From Opacimonas viscosa (lineage in GTDB: Bacteria; Pseudomonadota; Gammaproteobacteria; Enterobacterales; Alteromonadaceae), in the NCBI RefSeq assembly GCF_024199005.1, contig NZ_JANATA010000001.1:248001-312000 (forward strand): a DNA stretch of 64,000 nucleotides, read 5' to 3'. Positions within the stretch are counted from its first letter, which is position 1. Each line of letters begins with the position of its first letter. The position numbers and the translations under genes are program-made. Below the pieces are notes generated by a model. The model was not told the origin of the DNA, did no database searches, and saw only the letters and a list, made by a program, of their open reading frames with translations. Shown piece by piece: positions 34,910 to 43,603 of the stretch.

Positions 34910-35924
34910 ACCCTTGAGGATTGCCAGACTGCCAGCGCCATGTATCTTTCATCATGTCGGTTAAACTGCGTTTTGCTTGCCAATTGAGCTGTTCTTTTGC
35001 TTTGTTGGCATCCGCCCAAAATGCTGGTAAATCACCTTGGCGTCTGGGCGCCACTTCAAATGGAATTTTTTGCTCTGTCGCTTGCTCAAAGCTGTTCACT
35101 ATTTCAAAGACCGAAATGCCCGTGCCAGTTCCAAGGTTAAACGCTTCAACACCCGTAAATTCTGGCTTAGACGCTAACCAATTGAGCGCAGCAACATGCC
35201 CTTCAGCAAGGTCCATAACATGGAGATAATCTCTCTCGCAGCTTCCGTCTTTGGTTGCATAATCATCACCAAATACGCTTAATTTTTCGCGTTTACCCAC
35301 CGCCACTTGTGCAACAAACGGCAGAAGGTTATTCGGAATACCTTTTGGGTCCTCGCCAATTTGGCCACTTTCGTGCGCCCCAATAGGATTGAAATAACGA
35401 AGCGAAATACCGCGAAATTTATCATTACTTTTGGCAACATCTTGCATGATGTTTTCAACCATGACTTTCGATGTCCCGTAAGGGCTAGCCGGTTGACCAA
35501 GAACCATGGTCTCTTTATATGGCGGTTCATTACTCTCACCATACACGGTTGCTGAAGATGAAAAGATAAAGTTTTGAACGTTATTTTCAGCCATGACCTC
35601 TAATAACGTCGCCGAACCATGAACGTTGTTTTGGTAGTAAGCCAATGGAATTTGAGACGACTCACCTACCGCCTTTAGCGCAGCAAAGTGGATCACCGCG
35701 TCAACTTGATGAGAGTGAAAAACCTCAGTCAGCGCTGCTCTATCACGGATATCCCCTTCGACAAATTCAACAGATTTATCCGTTAATTTTTCAACGCGAG
35801 TTATCGATTCGACACTCGCGTTACACAAGTTGTCATACACAACAACTTGGTGATCTTGTTGCAATAAACACAATACGGTGTGGGAGCCAATATAACCGGC
35901 ACCGCCTGTTACCAATACTTTCAT
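34893..35924 (-). CDS. galE: UDP-glucose 4-epimerase GalE
   Basis: NAD-dependent SDR epimerase, UDP-galactose to UDP-glucose, 343 residues. Rossmann motif GGAGYIGSH at 7-15, catalytic Ser124 (SSSATVYG) and Tyr149/Lys153 (YGTSK). Co-oriented with galK, 51 bases upstream of it. Confidence 0.95.
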   Translation of the reverse strand: MKVLVTGGAGYIGSHTVLCLLQQDHQVVVYDNLCNASVESITRVEKLTDKSVEFVEGDIRDRAALTEVFHSHQVDAVIHFAALKAVGESSQIPLAYYQNNVHGSATLLEVMAENNVQNFIFSSSATVYGESNEPPYKETMVLGQPASPYGTSKVMVENIMQDVAKSNDKFRGISLRYFNPIGAHESGQIGEDPKGIPNNLLPFVAQVAVGKREKLSVFGDDYATKDGSCERDYLHVMDLAEGHVAALNWLASKPEFTGVEAFNLGTGTGISVFEIVNSFEQATEQKIPFEVAPRRQGDLPAFWADANKAKEQLNWQAKRSLTDMMKDTWRWQSGNPQGYVSHD

Positions 35925-35975
35925 TCTGGTTTTCCTACCAATCTAGTCTGACTTGAAGAATCTAAAAAAGGTGCC

Positions 35976-37124
35976 TTACGCTTTAAAAAAGGCGCCATCC
36001 TTGGCAGCACACACATAAACGTCCGCTAACAAGCCCGTTTTGGCTTGATACAACTCTTCAATTGTCGCTTTAATTCCATCGACCATTTCATCTGGAGCAA
36101 GCGCCACGACGCAACCTCCAAAGCCACCGCCTGTCATTCTCACGCCGCCTTTGTCGCCAATGACATTAGCAATGATCTCAACTAAATAATCCATTTCGCT
36201 GGTTGTCACTTCAAAATCATCTTTCAAAGACATATGAGACTGCACCATGAGTTCTCCCATGGTCTTTAAATCACTGGCTTTTAGCGCTTCTAATGCCGCA
36301 ACAGTTCTGTCGTTTTCAGTAATAACATGCCTCGCCCGGCGATATAAAACGGGGTCAATATTGCTTTGGTCGGCCTCCAGCTCAGCAAGCGAGACATCTC
36401 GAAGAGCCGGTTTGTCGAAGTATTTTGCGACCGCTTCACACTGCTCGCGACGTGTGTTGTATTCACTATCGACTAAACCGCGTTTTACGTTTGAGTTGAT
36501 GATCACGACAGAAACATTTTCAGGAACCGGAGCGTGCTCAAAACTAAGACTGCGACAATCGAGCAACATAGCGTTGCCTTCTTTACCCATAGCGGATATT
36601 AGCTGGTCCATGATGCCGCAATTACAACCGACAAACTCGTTTTCGGCTTTTTGGCCTATCAGTGCCGCAGTGACACCATCAAGCGGCAAACCGTGGAGCT
36701 CCACGAATGTGCGTAAAATAGCAATTTCAAAGCTAGCAGAGGAACTTAGGCCCGCGCCTTGTGGAACATTGCCCGACACCACCATGTCGGCACCTTTAAG
36801 GTCCGGGTAATGGGACATCAAACAATTTAGCGTGCCCGCAACATAGTTGACCCACATGACTTGTTCATTAAATTCAATCGAATCTAAAGAGAAGGTTTCC
36901 ATCTGCTCGCTGATATCCGAGGCAATAACTCGAACAGTTCGGTCTTCTCTAGGACTAGCCGCTATGTCAGTACCAAAATTGATGGCCGCTGGCAGAACAA
37001 AACCGTCGTTGTAGTCGGTGTGATCACCAATTAAATTGACACGACCAGGTCCGTGACACACAGTTTTTGGTGCAGATTCAAAAGTTTGTTCAAATTTGGC
37101 AGTTAGGTTTTCAATGCGAGACAT
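35976..37124 (-). CDS. galK: Galactokinase GalK
   Basis: GHMP kinase phosphorylating alpha-D-galactose at C1, 382 residues. Galactokinase signature GPGRVNLIGDHTDYNDGFVLP, the ATP loop GAGLSSSASFE, and C-terminal VRMTGGGFGGCVVAL. The start codon overlaps the galT stop by one base (coupled translation). Confidence 0.95.
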   Translation of the reverse strand: MSRIENLTAKFEQTFESAPKTVCHGPGRVNLIGDHTDYNDGFVLPAAINFGTDIAASPREDRTVRVIASDISEQMETFSLDSIEFNEQVMWVNYVAGTLNCLMSHYPDLKGADMVVSGNVPQGAGLSSSASFEIAILRTFVELHGLPLDGVTAALIGQKAENEFVGCNCGIMDQLISAMGKEGNAMLLDCRSLSFEHAPVPENVSVVIINSNVKRGLVDSEYNTRREQCEAVAKYFDKPALRDVSLAELEADQSNIDPVLYRRARHVITENDRTVAALEALKASDLKTMGELMVQSHMSLKDDFEVTTSEMDYLVEIIANVIGDKGGVRMTGGGFGGCVVALAPDEMVDGIKATIEELYQAKTGLLADVYVCAAKDGAFFKA

Positions 37125-38167
37125 TATTTGGCCTCCTTATAGTGGATTGACGGCAGTTCTTTTAATCTTGTTGCAGCTTGCTCCGGGGTGAGATCCCGTT
37201 GTGCTTCTGCCATCATTTCGTAACCGACCATGAACTTGCGAACCGTTGCACTGCGTAAAAGTGGCGGGAAGAAGCTGGCGTGTAAGGTCCACTCAGGGTG
37301 CTCTTCGTTGTCATACGGCGCACCGTGCCAGCCCATTGAATAAGGGAATGAAGAGTTAAACAGATTGTCATATTTAGTCGTAATTTGCTTAACAATGTCG
37401 GCAAGGGTGACTTGCTGCTCGCTTGTAAGCTCAGTCATGCGCGAAATAGCAAATTTTGGCAGCAATAGCGTTTCAAAAGGCCAGCCAGCCCAATATGGCA
37501 CGACAACAACCCAATCATCGTTTTCAACCACAACCCGCTCTTGGTTTTCGACTTCGCGCTTAGCGTAATCTTGCAATAGGTTTGAACCTTGCTTAGCAAA
37601 ATAGGCTTGTTGTGAGTTGTGCTTTTTCTCAACGAGGGTCGGTAGGTGTTGTTGCGCCCAAATCTGGCCGTGAGGATGCGGGTTAGAACACCCCATCATC
37701 GCGCCTTTGTTTTCAAAAACTTGTACCCAGTTATAGGTTTGCCCCAGCTCTTCACATTGGCCCTGCCAAGTTTTTACCACCTCGGTGATTTCATCGACGG
37801 TTAACTGAGGCAGTGTTTTACTGTGATCAGGTGAAAAACAAATAACGCGGCTCTCGCCTTGTTCGGTATGCATCTTAAACAGGGGATCGTCTTCTTGATA
37901 ATCTGGCGTGTCTGTTTTTAACGCAGCAAAATCATTGGTGAATACGAACGTCTTTTCGTACTTTTCGTTTATTTCACCATTAATTCGGGTATTACCCGCA
38001 CACAAGTAACATTTTTCATCATAAGTTGGCTTTTCTTCTTCGTCTAAGGTTTCAACTTGACCTTGCCAAGGGCGTTTTGCCCTGTGCGGAGAAACCAAAA
38101 TCCACTCATTTATCAGTGGGTTATATCGACGATGTGGATGTTCTGTTGGATCAAAAGTCTGGCTCAT
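37124..38167 (-). CDS. galT: Galactose-1-phosphate uridylyltransferase GalT
   Basis: HIT-superfamily enzyme exchanging galactose-1-phosphate with UDP-glucose, 347 residues. The HPHGQ motif is at 164-168, with the nucleophilic His166 at the same number as in E. coli GalT. Cys pair in CYLCAGN for the zinc site. First gene of the galTKEM operon, preceded by two gal-type operators. Confidence 0.95.
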   Translation of the reverse strand: MSQTFDPTEHPHRRYNPLINEWILVSPHRAKRPWQGQVETLDEEEKPTYDEKCYLCAGNTRINGEINEKYEKTFVFTNDFAALKTDTPDYQEDDPLFKMHTEQGESRVICFSPDHSKTLPQLTVDEITEVVKTWQGQCEELGQTYNWVQVFENKGAMMGCSNPHPHGQIWAQQHLPTLVEKKHNSQQAYFAKQGSNLLQDYAKREVENQERVVVENDDWVVVVPYWAGWPFETLLLPKFAISRMTELTSEQQVTLADIVKQITTKYDNLFNSSFPYSMGWHGAPYDNEEHPEWTLHASFFPPLLRSATVRKFMVGYEMMAEAQRDLTPEQAATRLKELPSIHYKEAK

Positions 38168-38210
38168 AATTATTCCAAAGATGAAAAATCAGGGATTCAT
38201 TAAGGAAAAG

Positions 38211-38245
38211 GGTAAACGTTTACATTTTTAAATGCAAACGTTTTC
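38211..38245 (-). promoter_or_regulatory. Tandem LacI/GalR-type operators upstream of galT
   Basis: GTAAACGTTTAC (38212-38223, perfect palindrome) and GCAAACGTTTTC (38234-38245), centres 22 bp apart, about two helical turns, so on the same DNA face. They lie 45-78 bases before the galT start and face the divergent regulator gene. Likely bound by the regulator encoded at 38348. Confidence 0.75.
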
Positions 38246-38333
38246 CCTAAATAACCGATTCTAGATATATTAACCCTATGTATTGACTTTAAATATTCAT
38301 ACTTTATAACGAGGGAAGTATTTTAGATATTAG

Positions 38334-38345
38334 GTAAACGTTTTC
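38334..38345 (+). promoter_or_regulatory. Autoregulatory operator at the start of LacI-type gene 2
   Basis: GTAAACGTTTTC ends two bases before the ATG at 38348 and is nearly the same as the two operators before galT. Binding there would block expression of the regulator itself. Confidence 0.65.
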
Positions 38346-38347
38346 AA

Positions 38348-39337
38348 ATGGCCACAATAAAAGATGTCGCTCGAGTTGCCGGGGTTTCCATCGCGACCGT
38401 GTCCAGAGTCGTCAATAAAGGTCCAAAAGTTGGACAAAGAACGAGAGACAAGGTTCTCTCTGTAATGAACGAATTGGGTTATACCCCCAATGCAAACGCT
38501 CGAGCTTTGGTCACTCAAAAAAGCACGACCATTGGTTTGGTGATCCCCGACCTCTCTGATCCATTTTTTGCAGCACTGGCCAGTGGAGTCGATAAAATTG
38601 CCAAAGACAGCAATGTTCAATTGCTGATCAGCACCAGTTCTATGTCTGCCGAAAGCGAAAAACAGGCAATTGACCTTTTAGTAGAGCGGCGTTGCGAAGC
38701 CATAATCATCCACAGTAAATTGTTAGCAGAGACGACATTAATTGAATTGTCCCAGCGCATTCCGGGTTTAATTTTGATTGACCGCTTTATCGAGTCGATA
38801 AACGATCGCTGTGTTTGGTTGGATAACCTTGAGGGCGGCCGCATAGCGGCAAGACACTTTGCCTCTTTGGGCCACAAACAAATCGCATGCATCAACAGCA
38901 ACTATTCCATTGATGACCCCAAACTTCGTTTGGAGGGGTTTCGCCTGGCATTGGTAGAGCAAGCTCTAAAACTAGAGAACGATATGGTGAGTGAAAACGA
39001 GCCGAGTTTAAAAGGCGGAGAAATTGCGACCCAGAAGTTACTGGCATCGGGCAAGCCCTTTTCGGCACTTTTTGCCTATAACGATGCAATGGCAATAGGC
39101 GCAATATCAACGCTAGAGGACAATGGTTTTAAGGTTCCGCAGGACGTTTCTGTCATCGGTTTCGATGATGTGATCTTGTCTCGCTATTCAAGACCTAAAT
39201 TAACCACCTTGCACTACCCGATTGAAGAGATGGCCCAAAATGCCGCTAAGTTGGCTCTGAGTTTTGCTGCCAATGAACAAGCAGATGTTGTTCGAAATTA
39301 CCTTCCAAGATTGATTAAGCGGGAATCAACGGCTTAG
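38348..39337 (+). CDS. LacI/GalR-family transcriptional regulator 2 (gal operon)
   Basis: 329 residues: HTH ATIKDVARVAGVSIATVSRVVN at the N-terminus, effector domain with IGLVIPDLSDPFFAAL and VIGFDDVILSRYSRPKLT. Divergent from galTKEM with three shared operators, so a galactose-responsive repressor in the role of GalR. Paralogous to the regulator at 32561-33553. Confidence 0.88.
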   Translation: MATIKDVARVAGVSIATVSRVVNKGPKVGQRTRDKVLSVMNELGYTPNANARALVTQKSTTIGLVIPDLSDPFFAALASGVDKIAKDSNVQLLISTSSMSAESEKQAIDLLVERRCEAIIIHSKLLAETTLIELSQRIPGLILIDRFIESINDRCVWLDNLEGGRIAARHFASLGHKQIACINSNYSIDDPKLRLEGFRLALVEQALKLENDMVSENEPSLKGGEIATQKLLASGKPFSALFAYNDAMAIGAISTLEDNGFKVPQDVSVIGFDDVILSRYSRPKLTTLHYPIEEMAQNAAKLALSFAANEQADVVRNYLPRLIKRESTA

Positions 39338-39344
39338 TTAACCA

Positions 39345-39396
39345 GAAAAAACGCAGCCCAAATCAATTGGGGAGAACCAAAGTCGATTTGGGCTGC
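39345..39396 (-). terminator. Minus-strand terminator between Tn copy 2 and LacI-type gene 2
   Basis: Perfect 12-bp stem GCAGCCCAAATC / GATTTGGGCTGC. The T-run is only on the minus strand (AAAAAA at 39345 on +), so it would stop transcripts coming from tnpA copy 2 before they run antisense into the regulator. It could also be a weak + terminator. Confidence 0.65.
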
Positions 39397-39406
39397 TAGC
39401 CACAGA

Positions 39407-39449
39407 GGGGTTCTAGGGATTTTCCCCTCTAAAGTAACATAAATCGCCA
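39407..39449 (+). repeat. Terminal inverted repeat, Tn3-family copy 2, left
   Basis: 43 bp, identical to 16855-16897. Confidence 0.94.
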
Positions 39450-39494
39450 CAACCCTCGCAGTTAATGGCTTGTGGAGCTGGGTTACCTTTCATT

Positions 39495-42479
39495 TTAGAC
39501 TTCATTTTCAACAATAGGCCTAGTTATTTCCTGTAAATCAGGTAGTTTGCGGTTACTAGCGAACTGATAAGTGCCGCTCAGATTAATGTTCTGCCATGCA
39601 ACGGGTGATACTTGTCGAGTTATTGCTGCTTTTTCCTCGTCACCAACTTCTTCAAAGTGCAGTAATAGATGACTTAGGATCATCGAGTTAAAGTAGATAA
39701 TAGCATTTGCCGTCAAACGGGCACACTCGTTCCAGACGACTATTTCTGATTCGTTTTTTCCACGGAACTGGTCACGATTGACCGATGCAATAGCTCGCCT
39801 GAGGAAATGCCAGGCTTCGCCTCGGTTCAGTGCTCGTTGAACATATTGGCGCAGACTTGCATCATCAATATAATCAAGTAAATATTGGGCTTTGATGAGC
39901 CTATTATATTCCGTTAATGCTTGTAATATAGGGTGTCTAGATGGATAACCAGATAATTTGCGTACTAGCAATGCCTGTGTTGTGCGTTTTTCTTGAAGGG
40001 ATAACACAATACGCTGAATATCCTGCCAGCCTTCTTCAATCACATTCATTTTTATCGGCTTTTTCAGCGCCAGATGCGTGTTTCCGTCGTCGCTTTCAGT
40101 TACGTTAAATAGGTCATTGATCACACTGGTGAACTGAGCATACCTAGGCGCAAAACTATAACCGCATAAATCCAATAAGGCATAATTAACATGATTAACA
40201 CCATGGGTGTCGGTTGAGAGGACATCTGGCTTAAGATCACTAGTATTAGATTGTAGTAAGTCGTAAATATAATGGGACTCATGCTCATTAGATCCTATGA
40301 TACGGGCATTTAACGCACTATGATTGGCAACTAACGTCATGGCCGTAATACCTTTGTTGGTGCCGAAGTATTTCGAGGAGTAGCGAGTTTTAAAAGTCTC
40401 AAGGTGAGTTTCAAATTTTTGCCCATCGGTACTGGCGTGCAGGACGTCTTCTTGGATGTGATAGTGGCGGAAAATAGGGAGTGCCGCTACTGCGTTATTG
40501 ATGATATCACTAGCCTCTTGCAAGGTTTCAGGCCTAATATAATTAGCTTGTATAGTGCTTAGATGCTCATAACTGCGATCAGATATTTGTGCCATCCCAT
40601 ATACGCCGCGATGTGTCGCATTCGCAATTAGAATAGCCAATAAATCATCCTGATTGGCGCCTACTTGTTTTTGTATTGGCAGCACGTGTGCGAAGCATTG
40701 CATAAAGTTGGTTTCTTGTTCAACATAACGCAACACATCAGCAATACTGACGGGGATCATTTGTTTAAAGAAAGGGTTGTTGACAAGTGATTGGGAGCCT
40801 TTAACTGGCAGTCGCCATCGTGTGCCACTTCGGCTCTTCATGATCACATTGCGGTTATCACCATTATCAATGTGACGAGCAACATCTTCTAGGGATGTTG
40901 TTAAGCGTATTTGTTTTACTTGCAGTAGCTTCTGAATCGGCTGCTTTAGCTTTTCCAATGTTGATGATGCCAATAGATCAGGCTGTATTGACGATGCAAT
41001 TAAGTCGTCTTCTAGCGCACGATATTTAGTGACGTTTGATAAGTAAATTCGACCATTAAGCCGAGAAGCCAGTTGACGGTAAAGCAACCATTCGTATCGC
41101 TGTGGATGAACAACATCCTTGTTAATTAACCATGGACGATGTTTTTGTTGGATAAGTGTACTATCCATTGTTTGCAATGTATTACCTGCTAATAGTTCTG
41201 TTTTTGTGGTTTTGAGCTGGGTCACTAATGCTTCTGAGCCTTTACCTGCTTGGCATTCAAGACATAGAAACACGGGCCTTAATAACTGCTCAATTAACCC
41301 GTTTTGATCATCATAATATTGCCATTGATATTCTTCTACCGTGCGTTTTTGCTTTTTTAAGTACAGGCATAGCGTTTCTATATCTTGGTTATTCATTACA
41401 CTTAATGCTTGTTGCCTAACCGTTGCAAATGGTTGATTATCGTCGATACTGTCATCAACAAACAGATGCAGTAATTCTGCGGCTTTGGTGACATTGTCTG
41501 CAGCTGACCTCCATGAGTCAAACACTGCCTGTTGGGCAAACGCATGCGCAGCTTCTTGTTGTTTACGGATATGATGAATAAACCCATCAGCCAATCGCTC
41601 TAGGCTTTGCCGTATGCGTTGAGTCAGAAAACACAGCAACCATAGGTGTTGCTGTGGACGCTTAAAGCGTTTTAGTTTACTGCCATAATAATCCACCATT
41701 TCACCGAAGTGTTGTTGGTTTTTAGACGATAAGGCTAAGCCCTTAACAGCATTATCAATCTGTCTTGTATAAGGCTGTAACTGATGATACACCGTCAGTT
41801 CTTTTTTTAGCTCTGTCACCATAACGCTTTTTGCACCGGCTCGAAGCTGGCTTAAGGAGAGCCCATCTTTGTCATCGATAATAGTATTTAGAAATCCGTG
41901 TAGTTCAGATGAAACATGAATACGAAGCTTATTATTTAACGCCTTCTTGACCTGTTGGATAACACGACTGATAAGCTTTTGTAAGACAGTATATTTAGGG
42001 ATGGCAATTCTATGCGTTGCTAGATATTCAGCGGCTGCATCGAATAGATAACGAGGCTCAAGCCAAGCTTTGCCGACCATAACAAGATGTTCGTACAGCG
42101 GCGCAAAGTGCAGACTTTCGTCCCATTTCTGATAGTTTAATAACCTCAGTATTCTTTGATATATACGGTCACGCTGCATCTTATTAATGCTGAAAGGCCT
42201 GATCCCTTTGCCTCCTTGAACTTGCGTTGAAATAAACTGCATATCGTCAAAGATGAGGTTAAAGCTAGGTGAAAGAATCACAGGCTTAGACTTAAAATAC
42301 CCTAATAACGCAATGAAATAGCATCGGTGGTTCCTTAGGCGAATACTTTTCAACTCTGTTAACTCGATCTCGTTTGGCGTAAAATACAATCGTTGTTGTT
42401 CAAGTGATAATAGCGGCGGAGAATATAGATCAAGCTGCTCAGCTTTGGTAAGAATTGATAGTTCGTTTTTTATAGCCAT
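39495..42479 (-). CDS. tnpA: Tn3-family transposase TnpA, copy 2
   Basis: 994 residues, with the same translation as copy 1, including the candidate DDE residues Asp685, Asp757 and Glu888. Intact. The lack of any divergence between the copies means recent duplication or gene conversion, and gives a 3.2-kb target for homologous excision of the galactose island. Confidence 0.95.
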   Translation of the reverse strand: MAIKNELSILTKAEQLDLYSPPLLSLEQQRLYFTPNEIELTELKSIRLRNHRCYFIALLGYFKSKPVILSPSFNLIFDDMQFISTQVQGGKGIRPFSINKMQRDRIYQRILRLLNYQKWDESLHFAPLYEHLVMVGKAWLEPRYLFDAAAEYLATHRIAIPKYTVLQKLISRVIQQVKKALNNKLRIHVSSELHGFLNTIIDDKDGLSLSQLRAGAKSVMVTELKKELTVYHQLQPYTRQIDNAVKGLALSSKNQQHFGEMVDYYGSKLKRFKRPQQHLWLLCFLTQRIRQSLERLADGFIHHIRKQQEAAHAFAQQAVFDSWRSAADNVTKAAELLHLFVDDSIDDNQPFATVRQQALSVMNNQDIETLCLYLKKQKRTVEEYQWQYYDDQNGLIEQLLRPVFLCLECQAGKGSEALVTQLKTTKTELLAGNTLQTMDSTLIQQKHRPWLINKDVVHPQRYEWLLYRQLASRLNGRIYLSNVTKYRALEDDLIASSIQPDLLASSTLEKLKQPIQKLLQVKQIRLTTSLEDVARHIDNGDNRNVIMKSRSGTRWRLPVKGSQSLVNNPFFKQMIPVSIADVLRYVEQETNFMQCFAHVLPIQKQVGANQDDLLAILIANATHRGVYGMAQISDRSYEHLSTIQANYIRPETLQEASDIINNAVAALPIFRHYHIQEDVLHASTDGQKFETHLETFKTRYSSKYFGTNKGITAMTLVANHSALNARIIGSNEHESHYIYDLLQSNTSDLKPDVLSTDTHGVNHVNYALLDLCGYSFAPRYAQFTSVINDLFNVTESDDGNTHLALKKPIKMNVIEEGWQDIQRIVLSLQEKRTTQALLVRKLSGYPSRHPILQALTEYNRLIKAQYLLDYIDDASLRQYVQRALNRGEAWHFLRRAIASVNRDQFRGKNESEIVVWNECARLTANAIIYFNSMILSHLLLHFEEVGDEEKAAITRQVSPVAWQNINLSGTYQFASNRKLPDLQEITRPIVENEV

Positions 42480-42574
42480 AGGAATTAAATTAAGTTTAAG
42501 GGGTTGTTAACCTCATAATTTGCCATACTTTGGAGAAGTAACCCACCTTTGTATGCCTTTAAATATGGTGAGTA

Positions 42575-42617
42575 TGGCGATTTATGTTACTTTAGAGGGG
42601 AAAATCCCTAGAACCCC
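42575..42617 (-). repeat. Terminal inverted repeat, Tn3-family copy 2, right
   Basis: 43 bp, mate of 39407-39449. Its terminal CCCC doubles as the first arm of the hairpin at 42614-42644. Confidence 0.94.
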
Positions 42618-42644
42618 GACATCGCTGTCACTCTGATCACGGGG
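42614..42644 (+). terminator. GC hairpin at the right outer junction of the island
   Basis: CCCCG, 13 bases, TCTGATCACGGGG, then TTTTCT. The left arm is shared with the end of Tn copy 2. The last 13 bases also occur in the hairpin after cmoB (16585-16597). It could be a former cmoB-side terminator or an IS200/IS605-type end. Confidence 0.5.
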
Positions 42645-42739
42645 TTTTCTCGCAAATTTTTGATAAACACACGCAAAAAGAATAATGTGGCATAAAGCTT
42701 GAAACAGTTTAATTACTTATATTTAAGCAGTCGTGTTTT

Positions 42740-43603
42740 ATGTCTCATTATTTAGACTTCATTCATAAAAATAAATTAAATAACAATTACTTAGCTTATG
42801 CAGAACGCTGGTTTCGACCTGCATTAACAAATGCTTTGTTGCACCAAAATGATACACAACCATTATTTCTTGGTATCAATGGTGCACAAGGTTCTGGTAA
42901 AAGCACTTTAGCTGAATGGCTCAAAGTCACAATAGAGAACACGTCACATTTACAAGTCATTATCGTATCCATAGACGATTTTTACCTCAGTAAAAAGGCA
43001 CGCGAAACACTGGCTAAAAATGTACATCCGCTGTTAAAAACACGTGGTGTTCCAGGGACGCATGATCTGGCCCAAGCACTGCGTGTATTTACTGCTTTGC
43101 AAAATGGGCGGCCCTGTGACATCCCACGTTTTAACAAACTTCAGGATGATATCGCGCCACAAAATGAGTGGCAAAGCATCGTGGGACCTGTTGATATTGT
43201 GATTTTTGAAGGATGGTGTGTTGGCTGTCCGCCTCAGTTAACGCATCAACTCAGTCATCCTGTCAACAACTTAGAAAGTCAGTTTGATAAAGATAAAAAA
43301 TGGCGCATATTTGTTAATGATCAACTCAACTCATATCAAGAATGGTTTGCTTATATCGATCAATTATGGATGTTACAGGCTCCATCTTTTGCCACCATTT
43401 TTGCATGGCGCAAACAACAAGAACAATTATTAGTTTCTAACGCACCAGAACAGCCATTTATGAACGATGAGCAACTGTCTTATTTTATCCAGCATTATCA
43501 AAGATTGACCGAACACAGTCTGCTTTACACGCCAACACATGCACAGGAAATTTATCACTTAGATAAAAATAGAAACATCATTTCTCATGAGAGTAAATCC
43601 TAA
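42740..43603 (+). CDS. D-glycerate kinase (P-loop, GLYK/YggC-like)
   Basis: 287 residues. Walker A GINGAQGSGKST (Lys54), then VIIVSIDDFYLSKKARETL, RGVPGTHDL, PRFNKLQDDIAP and VIFEGWCVG, the pattern of the glycerate 3-kinase/YggC P-loop family rather than of GarK/GlxK. It should phosphorylate D-glycerate to 3-phosphoglycerate. First gene of a four-gene operon for glucosylglycerate; its last base overlaps the phosphatase start (TAATG). The ATG at 42740 has only a weak ribosome site. The upstream region is 122 bases, bounded by Tn copy 2. Confidence 0.78.
   Translation: MSHYLDFIHKNKLNNNYLAYAERWFRPALTNALLHQNDTQPLFLGINGAQGSGKSTLAEWLKVTIENTSHLQVIIVSIDDFYLSKKARETLAKNVHPLLKTRGVPGTHDLAQALRVFTALQNGRPCDIPRFNKLQDDIAPQNEWQSIVGPVDIVIFEGWCVGCPPQLTHQLSHPVNNLESQFDKDKKWRIFVNDQLNSYQEWFAYIDQLWMLQAPSFATIFAWRKQQEQLLVSNAPEQPFMNDEQLSYFIQHYQRLTEHSLLYTPTHAQEIYHLDKNRNIISHESKS

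Larger units (their letters stand above)
39407..42617 (-). mobile_element. Tn3-family transposable element, copy 2 (tnpA only)
   Basis: 3211 bp, the same length as copy 1 at 16855-20065 and in the same orientation; every part I compared agreed. Inverted repeats at 39407-39449 and 42575-42617. Flanking pentamers ACAGA (left) and GACAT (right) do not match each other or those of copy 1, so no 5-bp target duplication remains. It forms the right boundary of the galactose island. Confidence 0.93.

Noticed and set aside
36247..36810. 187-codon open frame antisense to galK
   Set aside because: A shadow of the highly conserved galK reading frame; a Ser/Ala-rich product without family features.
42645..42739. 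TTGAAA near 42699 as the -35 of the glucosylglycerate operon
   Set aside because: No -10 hexamer lies at an acceptable distance; the promoter could not be placed.
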